A DNA stretch of 64,000 nt, taken from NCBI RefSeq assembly GCF_000619885.1, contig NZ_JHUZ01000014.1:147752-211751 (forward strand), in the 5' to 3' direction. This DNA is from Balneatrix alpica DSM 16621. Lineage in GTDB: Bacteria; Pseudomonadota; Gammaproteobacteria; Pseudomonadales; Balneatricaceae. The notes under the pieces were generated by a model. The model searched no databases. It was not told the DNA's origin and was given only the letters and a program-made list of their open reading frames with translations. Numbering within the stretch: position 1 is the stretch's first letter; each line of letters starts with the position of its first letter. The translations under genes were made by a program, and so were the position numbers. Shown piece after piece: positions 37,628 to 45,448 of the stretch.

Positions 37628-38667
37628 GGCAACCAGGTCTCCTGTTGTTGTAGGGCTAGGGTTTGCAGGTGCAGGGCGTTGAGATGCTCCTGCCAATAGG
37701 ACTCCCGCTCAAACCAGGGGAAGTGTAACGGGAAAGCCGGGTCTTGCCAGCGCTTAGCCAGCCAGGCGCTATAGTGCAATAGGCGTAGGGCACGCAGGGC
37801 TTCGCACAGGCGTAGCTGGCGGCGATCAAATGCAAAGAATTCCTCATAACCCTCTAACACTTCCGCCAACTGCAGTTGTTGTTGCTGGGCATCGCCACTT
37901 AATAGCATCCAGATGTCCTGCACTGCTGGGGCCATCATGGCGTCATCGAAGTCGACAAAATGGGGCCGCTCATCGCGCCAGAGCATATTGCCGGGGTGGC
38001 AGTCGCCATGCACCCGGATCAGCGTAAGTGGCTGCAGACTGTGCCAGCGTTGCTCTACTAAACCCAGCAGTTCGGCGCTTTTTTGTTCGTATTCGCCGCG
38101 GAGCCAATTGGGTAACAGCGGGCAGGCCAGTAGCGTGGTGCGCGCCTGATGACCATAGAGGTCGATGCTCAACTGGTGACGCGCTTGAAAGGCGGTGGTG
38201 GCGCCAAGGGCATGGAAGCGCCCCAGAGTCTGTCCCAGTTGATAAAGGTGCTCGGGGTTATCCAGCTCGGGCGGGTGACCGCCCTGGCGGGGAAAGAGCG
38301 CAAAGCGGAAGCCTTGATATTCGAACAGGGTTTGCTCGGCCTGATAGTCGTCCCCCGCTTCGGCACTGTAATCGGCGACCAGCTCCGCCCAGGTGAGGGG
38401 GGCAACCACCGAGAGTTCTGCGGCGCGCAATTGGCGGGTAAAGGTATGTTCTTCCTGAATCGCCGCATCGCTCCAGCGCTCAGGGCGGTAGAACTTGGCA
38501 ATCAGCGGAGCATGGCCTTCGATACCGACTTGGTAGACGCGGTTCTCATAGGAGTTTAAGCCCAGCAGGCGGGCATCGCTGAGCAGACCGGTGGATTCGA
38601 TTGCATCCAGCATCAAATCAGGATCGAGGCGAGCATAGGGGTGTTGATTCGAGGGGGCATCGACCAT
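37624..38667 (-). CDS. srkA: Stress response kinase SrkA (YihE)
   Basis: 347 residues, a Ser/Thr kinase of the choline/aminoglycoside kinase fold. N-terminal LLGLNSYENRVYQVGIE, catalytic loop RVHGDCHPGNMLW and metal-binding HFVDFDDAMMAPAVQD. In Escherichia coli, SrkA protects against envelope and oxidative stress by counteracting MazEF-linked death. It heads a minus-strand operon with the GNAT gene. Confidence 0.95.
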   Translation of the reverse strand: MVDAPSNQHPYARLDPDLMLDAIESTGLLSDARLLGLNSYENRVYQVGIEGHAPLIAKFYRPERWSDAAIQEEHTFTRQLRAAELSVVAPLTWAELVADYSAEAGDDYQAEQTLFEYQGFRFALFPRQGGHPPELDNPEHLYQLGQTLGRFHALGATTAFQARHQLSIDLYGHQARTTLLACPLLPNWLRGEYEQKSAELLGLVEQRWHSLQPLTLIRVHGDCHPGNMLWRDERPHFVDFDDAMMAPAVQDIWMLLSGDAQQQQLQLAEVLEGYEEFFAFDRRQLRLCEALRALRLLHYSAWLAKRWQDPAFPLHFPWFERESYWQEHLNALHLQTLALQQQETWLP

Positions 38668-38784
38668 GGCGGACGCTTATTCCAGCTAGTAACAGAGGCG
38701 CCATTATAGAAGAGTCAGGCGGGGGCTGCTGGCAAATTGCGCTAGCAAGTATTGCAGAGGGTTGCGAAATGCCAGGAGAGGTGT

Positions 38785-38811
38785 GCACCCTGTCACGAGT
38801 AACCAGGGTGC
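38785..38811 (-). terminator. Hairpin after the CoA-transferase operon
   Basis: GCACCCTG (38785-38792) pairs with CAGGGTGC (38804-38811), 42 bases past the scoB stop. No U-tract follows on the minus strand, so termination is uncertain. Confidence 0.35.
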
Positions 38812-38852
38812 GCGGGTAGCAACTTTTTAGCTAAGCCGTTGGCGAGCGCCGC

Positions 38853-39509
38853 TTAGAACTGCATCTCTGGTACGTGCTCAGGCACCACCATTTCACCAGA
38901 GGTTTTCTGCACGATTTCTTCCACGCTGACGCCAGGAGCGCGTTCCAGTAGCCAGAACTTGCCGTCTTTGATTTCGACAAAGGCCAGGTCGGTCAGCACC
39001 CGCTTGATACAACCGGCACCGGTCAGGGGCAGGCTGCACTGTTGCAGCAGCTTGGACTCGCCATCTTTGCTGGCGTGGGTCATGGTGACGATGATGTTGT
39101 CCGCACCGGCGACCAAGTCCATCGCCCCACCCATGCCTTTAACCAGCTTGCCGGGAATCATCCAGGAGGCGATGTTGCCCTGCACATCCACTTCGAACGC
39201 ACCCAGCACGGTCAGATCAACGTGACCACCACGGATCATGGCGAAGGATTCGGCGGAGGAGAAAATCGAAGCGCCCTTGACCGCCGTGACGGTTTGTTTA
39301 CCGGCGTTGATCATGTCGGCATCAACGGTTTCTTCGGTGGGGAAGGGCCCCATGCCGAGTAAGCCGTTTTCCGATTGCAGCATGACTTCCATCCCCTCTG
39401 GGATGTAGTTGGCAACCAAAGTGGGAATGCCAATGCCAAGATTGACGTAGTAGCCATCCTGCAGTTCACGGGCAACGCGTTGGGCCATTTGTTCACGGGT
39501 AAGTGCCAT
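38853..39509 (-). CDS. scoB: 3-oxoacid CoA-transferase subunit B
   Basis: 218 residues. The catalytic glutamate lies in MLQSENGLLGMGPFP; GIPTLVANYIPEG and the C-terminal ELAPGV-type region are typical. With subunit A it moves CoA between succinyl-CoA and acetoacetate or another 3-oxoacid, allowing ketone-body or aromatic degradation intermediates to enter central metabolism. It starts 11 bases after the subunit A stop. Confidence 0.93.
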   Translation of the reverse strand: MALTREQMAQRVARELQDGYYVNLGIGIPTLVANYIPEGMEVMLQSENGLLGMGPFPTEETVDADMINAGKQTVTAVKGASIFSSAESFAMIRGGHVDLTVLGAFEVDVQGNIASWMIPGKLVKGMGGAMDLVAGADNIIVTMTHASKDGESKLLQQCSLPLTGAGCIKRVLTDLAFVEIKDGKFWLLERAPGVSVEEIVQKTSGEMVVPEHVPEMQF

Positions 39510-39520
39510 GGTGAGTCTCC

Positions 39521-40222
39521 TTAACCTTTGCGCAGGGTGCGTTGCTCGATGCGCTTCTCAAAGGTGCCTTTGATCACGCGGTTAACATAGATGCCAGGGG
39601 TGTGAATCTGGCTGGGTTCCAGCTCACCGGGCTCGACGATTTCTTCCACCTCAACCACGGTAATACGACCTGCGGTGGCCACCATGGGGTTGAAGTTTTG
39701 CGCGGTGTGGCGATAGACCACGTTGCCGTAGCGGTCGGCCTTCCAGCCTTTGACGATGGCAAAGTCACCGGTAATGGACTCTTCCAGAATGTAGTGGCGG
39801 CCATTGAATTCCCGTACTTCTTTGCCTTCACCAACCGGCGTGCCGTAACCCGTGGCGGTAAAGAAGGCGGGAATGCCCGCACCACCGGCGCGGATTTTTT
39901 CCGCCAGGGTGCCTTGCGGAGTCAGCTCCACTTCCAGCTCGCCTGATAGTAGTTGACGCTCGAACAGGGCGTTTTCCCCCACGTAGGAGGCAATCATCTT
40001 ACGAATCTGCTTGTCTTCCAGCAGGATGCCCAGGCCAAAACCATCGACCCCGCAGTTGTTGGAAACCACAGTCAGGCCCTTTACTCCCATCCGCTTGATC
40101 TGGCCGATTAAGCCTTCAGGGATACCGCAAAGACCAAAACCACCGGCGATAACGGTCATGTTGTCAGTCAGACCCGCCATGGCTTCTTCGTAGCTGTGTA
40201 CGACTTTGTCGAAACCGGACAT
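39521..40222 (-). CDS. scoA: 3-oxoacid CoA-transferase subunit A
   Basis: 233 residues. The CoA-binding glycine loop is [16 protein letters not shown]; the family motif [17 protein letters not shown] and [18 protein letters not shown] follow. First gene of the scoAB operon, divergent from a LysR regulator that is its probable controller. Succinyl-CoA:3-ketoacid transferase is the best call; 3-oxoadipate CoA-transferase is the close alternative, but no other aromatic-ring pathway gene is present in the window. Confidence 0.92.
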   Translation of the reverse strand: MSGFDKVVHSYEEAMAGLTDNMTVIAGGFGLCGIPEGLIGQIKRMGVKGLTVVSNNCGVDGFGLGILLEDKQIRKMIASYVGENALFERQLLSGELEVELTPQGTLAEKIRAGGAGIPAFFTATGYGTPVGEGKEVREFNGRHYILEESITGDFAIVKGWKADRYGNVVYRHTAQNFNPMVATAGRITVVEVEEIVEPGELEPSQIHTPGIYVNRVIKGTFEKRIEQRTLRKG

Positions 40223-40312
40223 GTGCCACTCCTATTGTTGTTTTGGCTCTGATCAGGCTTTGATCAAAGCAAGTGGAGCCTAGCTTGGCCGAGCTGCTAT
40301 GATTTAACAAAT

Positions 40313-40337
40313 TTAAACAACAGAAGAATTGTTTTAA
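40313..40337. promoter_or_regulatory. Inverted repeat between lysR and scoA, candidate LysR site
   Basis: TTAAACAA (40313-40320) and TTGTTTTAA (40329-40337) face each other across 8 bases in a very AT-rich stretch. It ends eight bases before the lysR ATG. LysR proteins usually bind such sites between divergent genes to control both. Confidence 0.5.
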
Positions 40338-40344
40338 TAAATTT

Positions 40345-41247
40345 ATGAATGTGTCGATCAAACAGGTGCGTGCTTTTGTTGCAGTAGCCAGTACCCGCAG
40401 CTTTGCGGAGGCCGCTGAGCTGGTGCATTTATCCCAGCCGGCACTGAGTATTGCGATCAAAAAGCTGGAGGAGAGTGTGGGTGGCCGCTTACTGGTGCGC
40501 ACTACCCGTACCTTGGCACTGACGCCTGAAGGCGAGCAGTTTTTGCCCGTGGCCAAGCGTTTATTGGTTGATTGGGATGAAGCCCTGCAGGATTTGCATA
40601 ACCAATTTTCCCGTCAGCGCGGCAGCCTCAATATTGCGGCGATGCCTTCCTTTGCCAGCTACCAGCTACCGACGGTGCTGGCGGCCTATCGTCAGGCCTA
40701 TCCGCAGATTAGTGTGCGGGTGCAGGATGTGGTGGCAGAAACCGTGGTAGACATGGTGCGCTCTGGCCGGGTGGAGCTGGGGATTGCCTTTGAGGTGGAG
40801 ACCGAGCAGGACCTGATGTTTGAACCCCTCTACCAGGAGCAGTTTGTCGCGGTTTTACCGCCGGAGCATCCGCTCTTGCAGCATGACAGTTTGAGCTGGA
40901 GCCAATTGACCCAGGCGCCTTTTTTGACCCTGCAGGCCCCCTCGCTGGTGCGTGAGTTAATTGTGCAAACGGTGGAGCAGCTGGGTCTGGAGCTCAGTAT
41001 CGAGTTTGAGTCGCACCAGTTGATGACCATTATCCGCATGGTGGTCTGTGGCCTGGGCTTGAGCGTGGTACCGGCACTCTGCATCCCCTTGATTGAGCAG
41101 CAGGGCGGGCATTGGCGCCACTTGCGCCACCCGAAGGTGACGCGGGCGGTGGGACTGTACCGGCGCCGCCGTTATCCGCTCTCCAGCGCCGGGGAGGCGA
41201 TGGTGCAGATTATCGATGCCGAGCTGAAAGGACGGATTCTGGTCTGA
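40345..41247 (+). CDS. LysR family regulator
   Basis: 300 residues. N-terminal helix-turn-helix (VRAFVAVASTRSFAEAAELVHLSQPALSIAIKKLEE) and a periplasmic-binding-like effector domain. The start is fixed by the conserved N-terminus, yet no ribosome site is seen upstream; the region before the ATG is the AT-rich inverted repeat. Divergent from scoAB, which it probably controls. Its stop codon abuts the stop of the convergent SDR gene. Confidence 0.9.
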   Translation: MNVSIKQVRAFVAVASTRSFAEAAELVHLSQPALSIAIKKLEESVGGRLLVRTTRTLALTPEGEQFLPVAKRLLVDWDEALQDLHNQFSRQRGSLNIAAMPSFASYQLPTVLAAYRQAYPQISVRVQDVVAETVVDMVRSGRVELGIAFEVETEQDLMFEPLYQEQFVAVLPPEHPLLQHDSLSWSQLTQAPFLTLQAPSLVRELIVQTVEQLGLELSIEFESHQLMTIIRMVVCGLGLSVVPALCIPLIEQQGGHWRHLRHPKVTRAVGLYRRRRYPLSSAGEAMVQIIDAELKGRILV

Positions 41248-41256
41248 TCAGACCAG
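41239..41256. repeat. 18-bp perfect palindrome at the lysR / SDR convergence
   Basis: CTGGTCTGATCAGACCAG is identical on both strands. Its central TGATCA consists of the two stop codons (lysR TGA at 41245-41247; SDR TGA read from 41250 to 41248). Confidence 0.9.
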
Positions 41257-42012
41257 GCCGCCATCAACAATAAAGCTTTGTCCGGCACAGCCACGGCTGT
41301 CGTCCGAGGCAAGGAACAACACCATCGCCACCACTTCTTCCGCCTGCAGGCGGAACTTCAACGACTGTAAATCGATGAATTCCTGATTGAGCTCGGGGGT
41401 GAGCCAAAGCGCTTGCTGGCGTGGGGTCAGAATCGCGCCTGGCACCACGGCATTGACCCGAATTCCCTGCGGGCCGAGTTCACGGGCGAGGGTACGGGTC
41501 AGTGCATGAATACCACCCTTGCTGGTGGTGTAGCCCACCATGCCGGGACGGCCACGCATCCAACTGATGGAGCCAAGGTTGATGATAGAACCACCCTCCG
41601 TTATCACCCGGGCGGCCTGCTGGGCAGCAAATACCTGATGGCGCAGGTTGAGCTGCAGGCAGTTATCCCAGTACTCCGGGGTCAGTTCATCAAGACGGTG
41701 ACGGTCATCCTTGGCGGCGTTATTGATCAGTATCTGCAGATTGCCAAGGGCGGCATGGGCCGCCTGGATGGCCTGTTGCAAGGCGGCAATATCCCGCACA
41801 TCACAGGGTTGAAACCAGGGGGCCTGACCATGGCGCTGCTTAAGCTCGGCGCAGAGGGCTTCGCTGGCCGCCACATCGATATCAATAAAGGCCACCTTGG
41901 CGCCCTGGGCGACAAAGTGGCTGACCATGGCGGCGCCAATGCCGGAACCACCGCCGGAAATAAACACCCCTTTGCCCTCCAGGCTGGGGTAACGGTTACT
42001 AAGCTGTGCCAT
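41248..42012 (-). CDS. SDR sugar dehydrogenase (XylB / sulfoquinovose dehydrogenase type)
   Basis: 254 residues, classical SDR. NAD-binding GGGSGIG (residues 20-26), D44 after the second strand (favouring NAD), NNAA near 97-100 and catalytic Y161/K165 (GYTTSKGG). The sequence resembles the bacterial D-xylose 1-dehydrogenase XylB family (NAAKDDRHRLDE, NLRHQVFAAQ), the group that also includes sulfoquinovose dehydrogenases. Expected reaction: sugar to aldonolactone with NAD. Last gene of the gntR operon, two bases after the lactonase. Confidence 0.85.
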   Translation of the reverse strand: MAQLSNRYPSLEGKGVFISGGGSGIGAAMVSHFVAQGAKVAFIDIDVAASEALCAELKQRHGQAPWFQPCDVRDIAALQQAIQAAHAALGNLQILINNAAKDDRHRLDELTPEYWDNCLQLNLRHQVFAAQQAARVITEGGSIINLGSISWMRGRPGMVGYTTSKGGIHALTRTLARELGPQGIRVNAVVPGAILTPRQQALWLTPELNQEFIDLQSLKFRLQAEEVVAMVLFLASDDSRGCAGQSFIVDGGLV

Positions 42013-42014
42013 GG

Positions 42015-42917
42015 TTAGATTCTCGTCAGACGGTCGCGGGCAGAGGGACTGAGGCGGAAGCGCTGCTCGACTAAGCCTGCTACCTCGGTACGCAGACTGA
42101 AGATCGCACCGGCAAGGGGGTACTGTGCCTGCTCCTCGTCGGGGCGGTTACCCACACTGGTGATATAAAGGGTGCGCAGGTCGTCGCCGCCAAAGGCCAC
42201 CATGGTGGGGCAACGGGCGGGAACGGCGATTTCCGCTACGATTTCCCCCGCTGGATTGAGGCGAACAATGCGGCCCCCTTCATAGAGGGCGCTCCAGTAA
42301 TAGCCTTCGCTGTCGACGGCGGCACCATCCGGGCGCCCCTGGCCATAGGGAAACTGGTGAAAAACGCGGCGGTTGCTAGCCTGGCCGGTGGTCAGGTCGT
42401 AATCGTAGGCGTAAATCACATGACGCGGCGTATCACTGAAGTAGAGGGTGCGATTATCCGGGCTGAAGGCAATGCCATTACTGGTCAGTACATCGTCCTG
42501 CAATAAACGCACCTGCAAATCGCCATCCAACTGATAAAGGTTAGCGCCCCCGTGATCTTTGGGGGGATAGAGGGTGCCGGCCAGTAAGCGGCCTGCAGCA
42601 TCGCAGCGTCCATCGTTAAAGCGGTTGCCTGGCAGATGGGCTTCCGGATCGGCGATCGGGATCAGTGGCCCCTGCCAGTCATCCAGCAGATAGAAGCCGG
42701 AGCGCATGGCCAAGACAAAGCCACCCTCTACACCCAGGCTAAAGCAGCCAATTTCTTCCTCGAAGCGGCGCCACTGGTCTTCCCCAGTGGCGGGGTCAAA
42801 ACAGTGCAGCTCAAAGGCATCAATATCGACCCAATGCAGGCGCTGGCTTTGTTCATCCCAGCGCGGGCATTCTCCCAGCTTGGCCTTAACCGGCAGGGCG
42901 ACCTCAATAGCACTCAT
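42015..42917 (-). CDS. SMP-30/gluconolactonase family lactonase
   Basis: 300 residues, six-bladed propeller of the SGL family. Metal-site residues E16 (GECPRWDE), N101 (NRFNDGRCD), N147 (TSNGIAFSPD) and D197 (RPDGAAVDSEGYYW) are all present. Opens the lactone made by the adjacent dehydrogenase to the aldonate. Overlaps the aldehyde dehydrogenase stop by four bases. Family members act on glucono-, xylono-, arabino- and sulfoglucono-lactones; the substrate cannot be told here. Confidence 0.9.
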   Translation of the reverse strand: MSAIEVALPVKAKLGECPRWDEQSQRLHWVDIDAFELHCFDPATGEDQWRRFEEEIGCFSLGVEGGFVLAMRSGFYLLDDWQGPLIPIADPEAHLPGNRFNDGRCDAAGRLLAGTLYPPKDHGGANLYQLDGDLQVRLLQDDVLTSNGIAFSPDNRTLYFSDTPRHVIYAYDYDLTTGQASNRRVFHQFPYGQGRPDGAAVDSEGYYWSALYEGGRIVRLNPAGEIVAEIAVPARCPTMVAFGGDDLRTLYITSVGNRPDEEQAQYPLAGAIFSLRTEVAGLVEQRFRLSPSARDRLTRI

Positions 42918-44374
42918 GCCGAGATGCCCCCCAAGCAGACGTACTTGGTTTCGACATAGTCATCGATGCCATACTTCGAGCCTTCCCGTCCCAGCCCTGA
43001 CTCTTTAAAGCCGCCAAAGGGGGCGACTTCGGTGGCGATAACGCCGGCATTGACGCCAACCAGGCCGGACTCCAAGGCTTCCGCCACGCGGAAGATGCGG
43101 CCGATATCACGGCTGTAGAAGTAGGCTGCCAGGCCGTATTCGCTGTCATTGGCCAAGCGGATGACCTCCTCCTCGTCGCTGAACTTAAACACCGGCGCCA
43201 GCGGGCCGAAGGTTTCTTCCCGGGCAACCAGCATCTGCTGATTAGCATCGGCAATCACGGTGGGTTGGTAAAAACTGCCACCCAGGGCATGGGGCGCGCC
43301 CCCGCAAAGCAGGCGACCACCCTTATTCAGCGCATCCTGCACATGCTCATCGACCTTGGCTAGGGCTTTGTTATCGATCAGCGGGCCTTGCTCACTCCCC
43401 TCCTGATCACCCGCGCCGACCTTAAGCTCGGCGGCTTTGGCGGCCAGCTTGCGGCAAAACTCCTCATATACCCCTGATTGAACATAGAAGCGGTTGGCGC
43501 ACACACAGGTTTGCCCGGAATTACGGAATTTGGACAGCATGGCGCCCGCTACAGCGGCATCGATGTCGGCATCATCAAAGACGATAAAGGGCGCGTTGCC
43601 GCCCAGCTCCAGTGAGATCTTCTTCAGGGTGTCGGCACAGTCTTTCATCAACTGCTTGCCCACCGGAGTCGAGCCGGTAAAGGACAGCTTACGGACCTGC
43701 GGTGAGTCCGTCAGGGTTTTGGCAATTTCACTGGCGGAGCCGGTGACGATATTCAGTACCCCCGCTGGGATGCCGGCCTCCTCGGCCAGGTGCAGCATCG
43801 CCAGGGCGGTCAGTGGGGTTTGCGAGGCGGGCTTGATAATCAGGGTGCAGCCTGCCGCCAGGGCGGGGCCGGCCTTGCGGGTAATCATCGCCGCGGGAAA
43901 GTTCCAAGGGGTAATGGCGGCACAGACGCCAACAGGTTGCTTCAGCACCAAAATGCGGCGGTCGGACTGATAGGTGGGGATGACATCGCCATAGATGCGT
44001 TTGGCCTCTTCACTGAACCATTCCAGGAAGGAGGCGGCATAGGCGATTTCACCCTTGGCCTCTGCCAGGGGTTTACCTTGCTCCGCCGTCATAATGCGGG
44101 CCAAGTCTTCCTGGTTGGCCATTAACAGCTCATACCAACGGCGCAGTAAGCGACCCCGCTCCTTGGCGGTGAGGTCGGCCCAGGCGGGTTGGGCCTGGTG
44201 TGCGGCGGCAATAGCTTGCTCCGTTTCGCGGCGTCCCATTTTCGGCACTTGCATAATCTCGGCCTGGGTGGCTGGGTTGGTCACGCTAAAACATTGGCCG
44301 CTATCGGCGGCGCGCCATTGGCCACCAATCAGGCAGCGGTCTTTGAGCAGGGCGGGGGAGCTTAGTGTCAGCAT
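42914..44374 (-). CDS. GabD-like NAD(P)-dependent aldehyde dehydrogenase
   Basis: 486 residues, strongly like succinate-semialdehyde dehydrogenase GabD. Catalytic C290 (SGQTCVC), E256 (LELGG) and N158 (PWNFPAAM) are present, and so are the two arginines that bind an anionic tail in GabD (R166 in ITRKAGP and R284 in SKFRNSG). In sulfo-ED clusters GabD-like enzymes oxidise sulfolactaldehyde to sulfolactate; in Dahms routes the substrate would be the uncharged glycolaldehyde. The kept arginines favour an anionic aldehyde. GAGG before ATG 44374 fixes the start. Confidence 0.88.
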   Translation of the reverse strand: MLTLSSPALLKDRCLIGGQWRAADSGQCFSVTNPATQAEIMQVPKMGRRETEQAIAAAHQAQPAWADLTAKERGRLLRRWYELLMANQEDLARIMTAEQGKPLAEAKGEIAYAASFLEWFSEEAKRIYGDVIPTYQSDRRILVLKQPVGVCAAITPWNFPAAMITRKAGPALAAGCTLIIKPASQTPLTALAMLHLAEEAGIPAGVLNIVTGSASEIAKTLTDSPQVRKLSFTGSTPVGKQLMKDCADTLKKISLELGGNAPFIVFDDADIDAAVAGAMLSKFRNSGQTCVCANRFYVQSGVYEEFCRKLAAKAAELKVGAGDQEGSEQGPLIDNKALAKVDEHVQDALNKGGRLLCGGAPHALGGSFYQPTVIADANQQMLVAREETFGPLAPVFKFSDEEEVIRLANDSEYGLAAYFYSRDIGRIFRVAEALESGLVGVNAGVIATEVAPFGGFKESGLGREGSKYGIDDYVETKYVCLGGISA

Positions 44375-44425
44375 AGCGTCCTCAGGCAGTGGGTTGGGTG
44401 AGTCAGGGCAACTCATGCAGTGTGG

Positions 44426-45166
44426 TTAATTCAGTTCGACCAGGTAATGCAGCTTCTGGCTACAGGTTCGGCTAATGCGAAACTCCACCGGGCGACCGTC
44501 CAGGCTACGGGCGACCCGTTCGACCAGCAGAATGGGTTCCCCCTGTTGCAGGTCGAGTACCTGGCTGTCCGCTGCATCGGCCAAGGCCGCTTTAATTCGG
44601 TCGATGGCTTTATGTACGGTGATGCCGTACTGATGCTGGTAGAAGTGGTAAAGGGAGTGGGGCAGTTCCGCCAGATCCGCCAGGCCGCTAAAGAGCGCCT
44701 CGGGCAGAAAGATCTGCTCGCGAATGCAGGGACGGCCACGCAGGATGCGGATGCGATCCAGACGAATCAGCAGGCTGCCCGGCGTTAGCTGTAACTGCGC
44801 ACTTTGATAGGCATCCGCCTCCACCAGGCTGCATTTTTGCAGTTGGGCATGGGGCAGTTCCGGGGTGCCGCCATCGGCGACAAAATGGAAGAAGTGGAAC
44901 AGGGTCTGTTGCAGGGTGTGCTCGGAGACGAAGGTACCGACCCCCTGACGGCGAAACAGTACCCGGTCATCGGTAAGGGCGTTGAGGGCTTTGCGTACCG
45001 TGCCCTGGCTGACGCCAAACTGATCCGCCAGCTGAAACTCGCTTGGTAGTGCTTCGCCTGGACGCCAGTGGCCTTCCACAATCTGTTTGAGAATCAGCTG
45101 CTGCACCTGTTGGTAGAGCGGTTGAAACTCTGGCCCCTTTAAAGGGTTTGCTGAGTGTTCTGTCAT
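44426..45166 (-). CDS. GntR family (HutC/UTRA) regulator
   Basis: 246 residues. The winged helix-turn-helix (LPSEFQLADQFGVSQGTVRKALNALTDD) is followed by a UTRA effector domain typical of HutC-type sugar and amino-acid regulators. First gene of the minus-strand operon and divergent from the dehydratase operon. It is the probable repressor of both through the 18-bp palindrome at 45332-45349, with a pathway intermediate as inducer. Confidence 0.9.
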   Translation of the reverse strand: MTEHSANPLKGPEFQPLYQQVQQLILKQIVEGHWRPGEALPSEFQLADQFGVSQGTVRKALNALTDDRVLFRRQGVGTFVSEHTLQQTLFHFFHFVADGGTPELPHAQLQKCSLVEADAYQSAQLQLTPGSLLIRLDRIRILRGRPCIREQIFLPEALFSGLADLAELPHSLYHFYQHQYGITVHKAIDRIKAALADAADSQVLDLQQGEPILLVERVARSLDGRPVEFRISRTCSQKLHYLVELN

Positions 45167-45316
45167 GGTTGTGTCTGTCGTTAGTCGCCCAGGCTTAGCA
45201 CCGCACCAGATTTGGCTCTGGTCGGGGAGGGATGGCGGACGCCTGCCCGCACTGGGTCATTGTTATAGATGCTGACCCGGCAAGCATAAGCAGTTTTTTT
45301 CATCCTGTCCCTTGGC

Positions 45317-45345
45317 TTGACCTGCAAAATGATGTCTTATATAAG
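45317..45345 (+). promoter_or_regulatory. Sigma-70 promoter of the dehydratase operon
   Basis: TTGACC (45317-45322), a 17-bp spacer and TATAAG (45340-45345). The -10 lies inside the palindromic operator, as expected for a repressed promoter. Transcription would start near 45352, about 97 bases before the gene. Confidence 0.65.
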
Positions 45346-45349
45346 ACAT
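45332..45349. promoter_or_regulatory. 18-bp perfect palindrome, probable GntR operator
   Basis: ATGTCTTATATAAGACAT is its own reverse complement and overlaps the -10 of the dehydratase promoter. It lies in the 282-bp gap between the gntR operon and the dehydratase operon, and no other copy was seen in the gap. Confidence 0.8.
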
Positions 45350-45448
45350 ATAACACACTGACCCTGACCTGCCAAACATTCTGCTGCGGTGATCAAGAGG
45401 TTGGGCCCAGGCAATCACGATGCCTAGACAATAACGATAAAAGTGACC

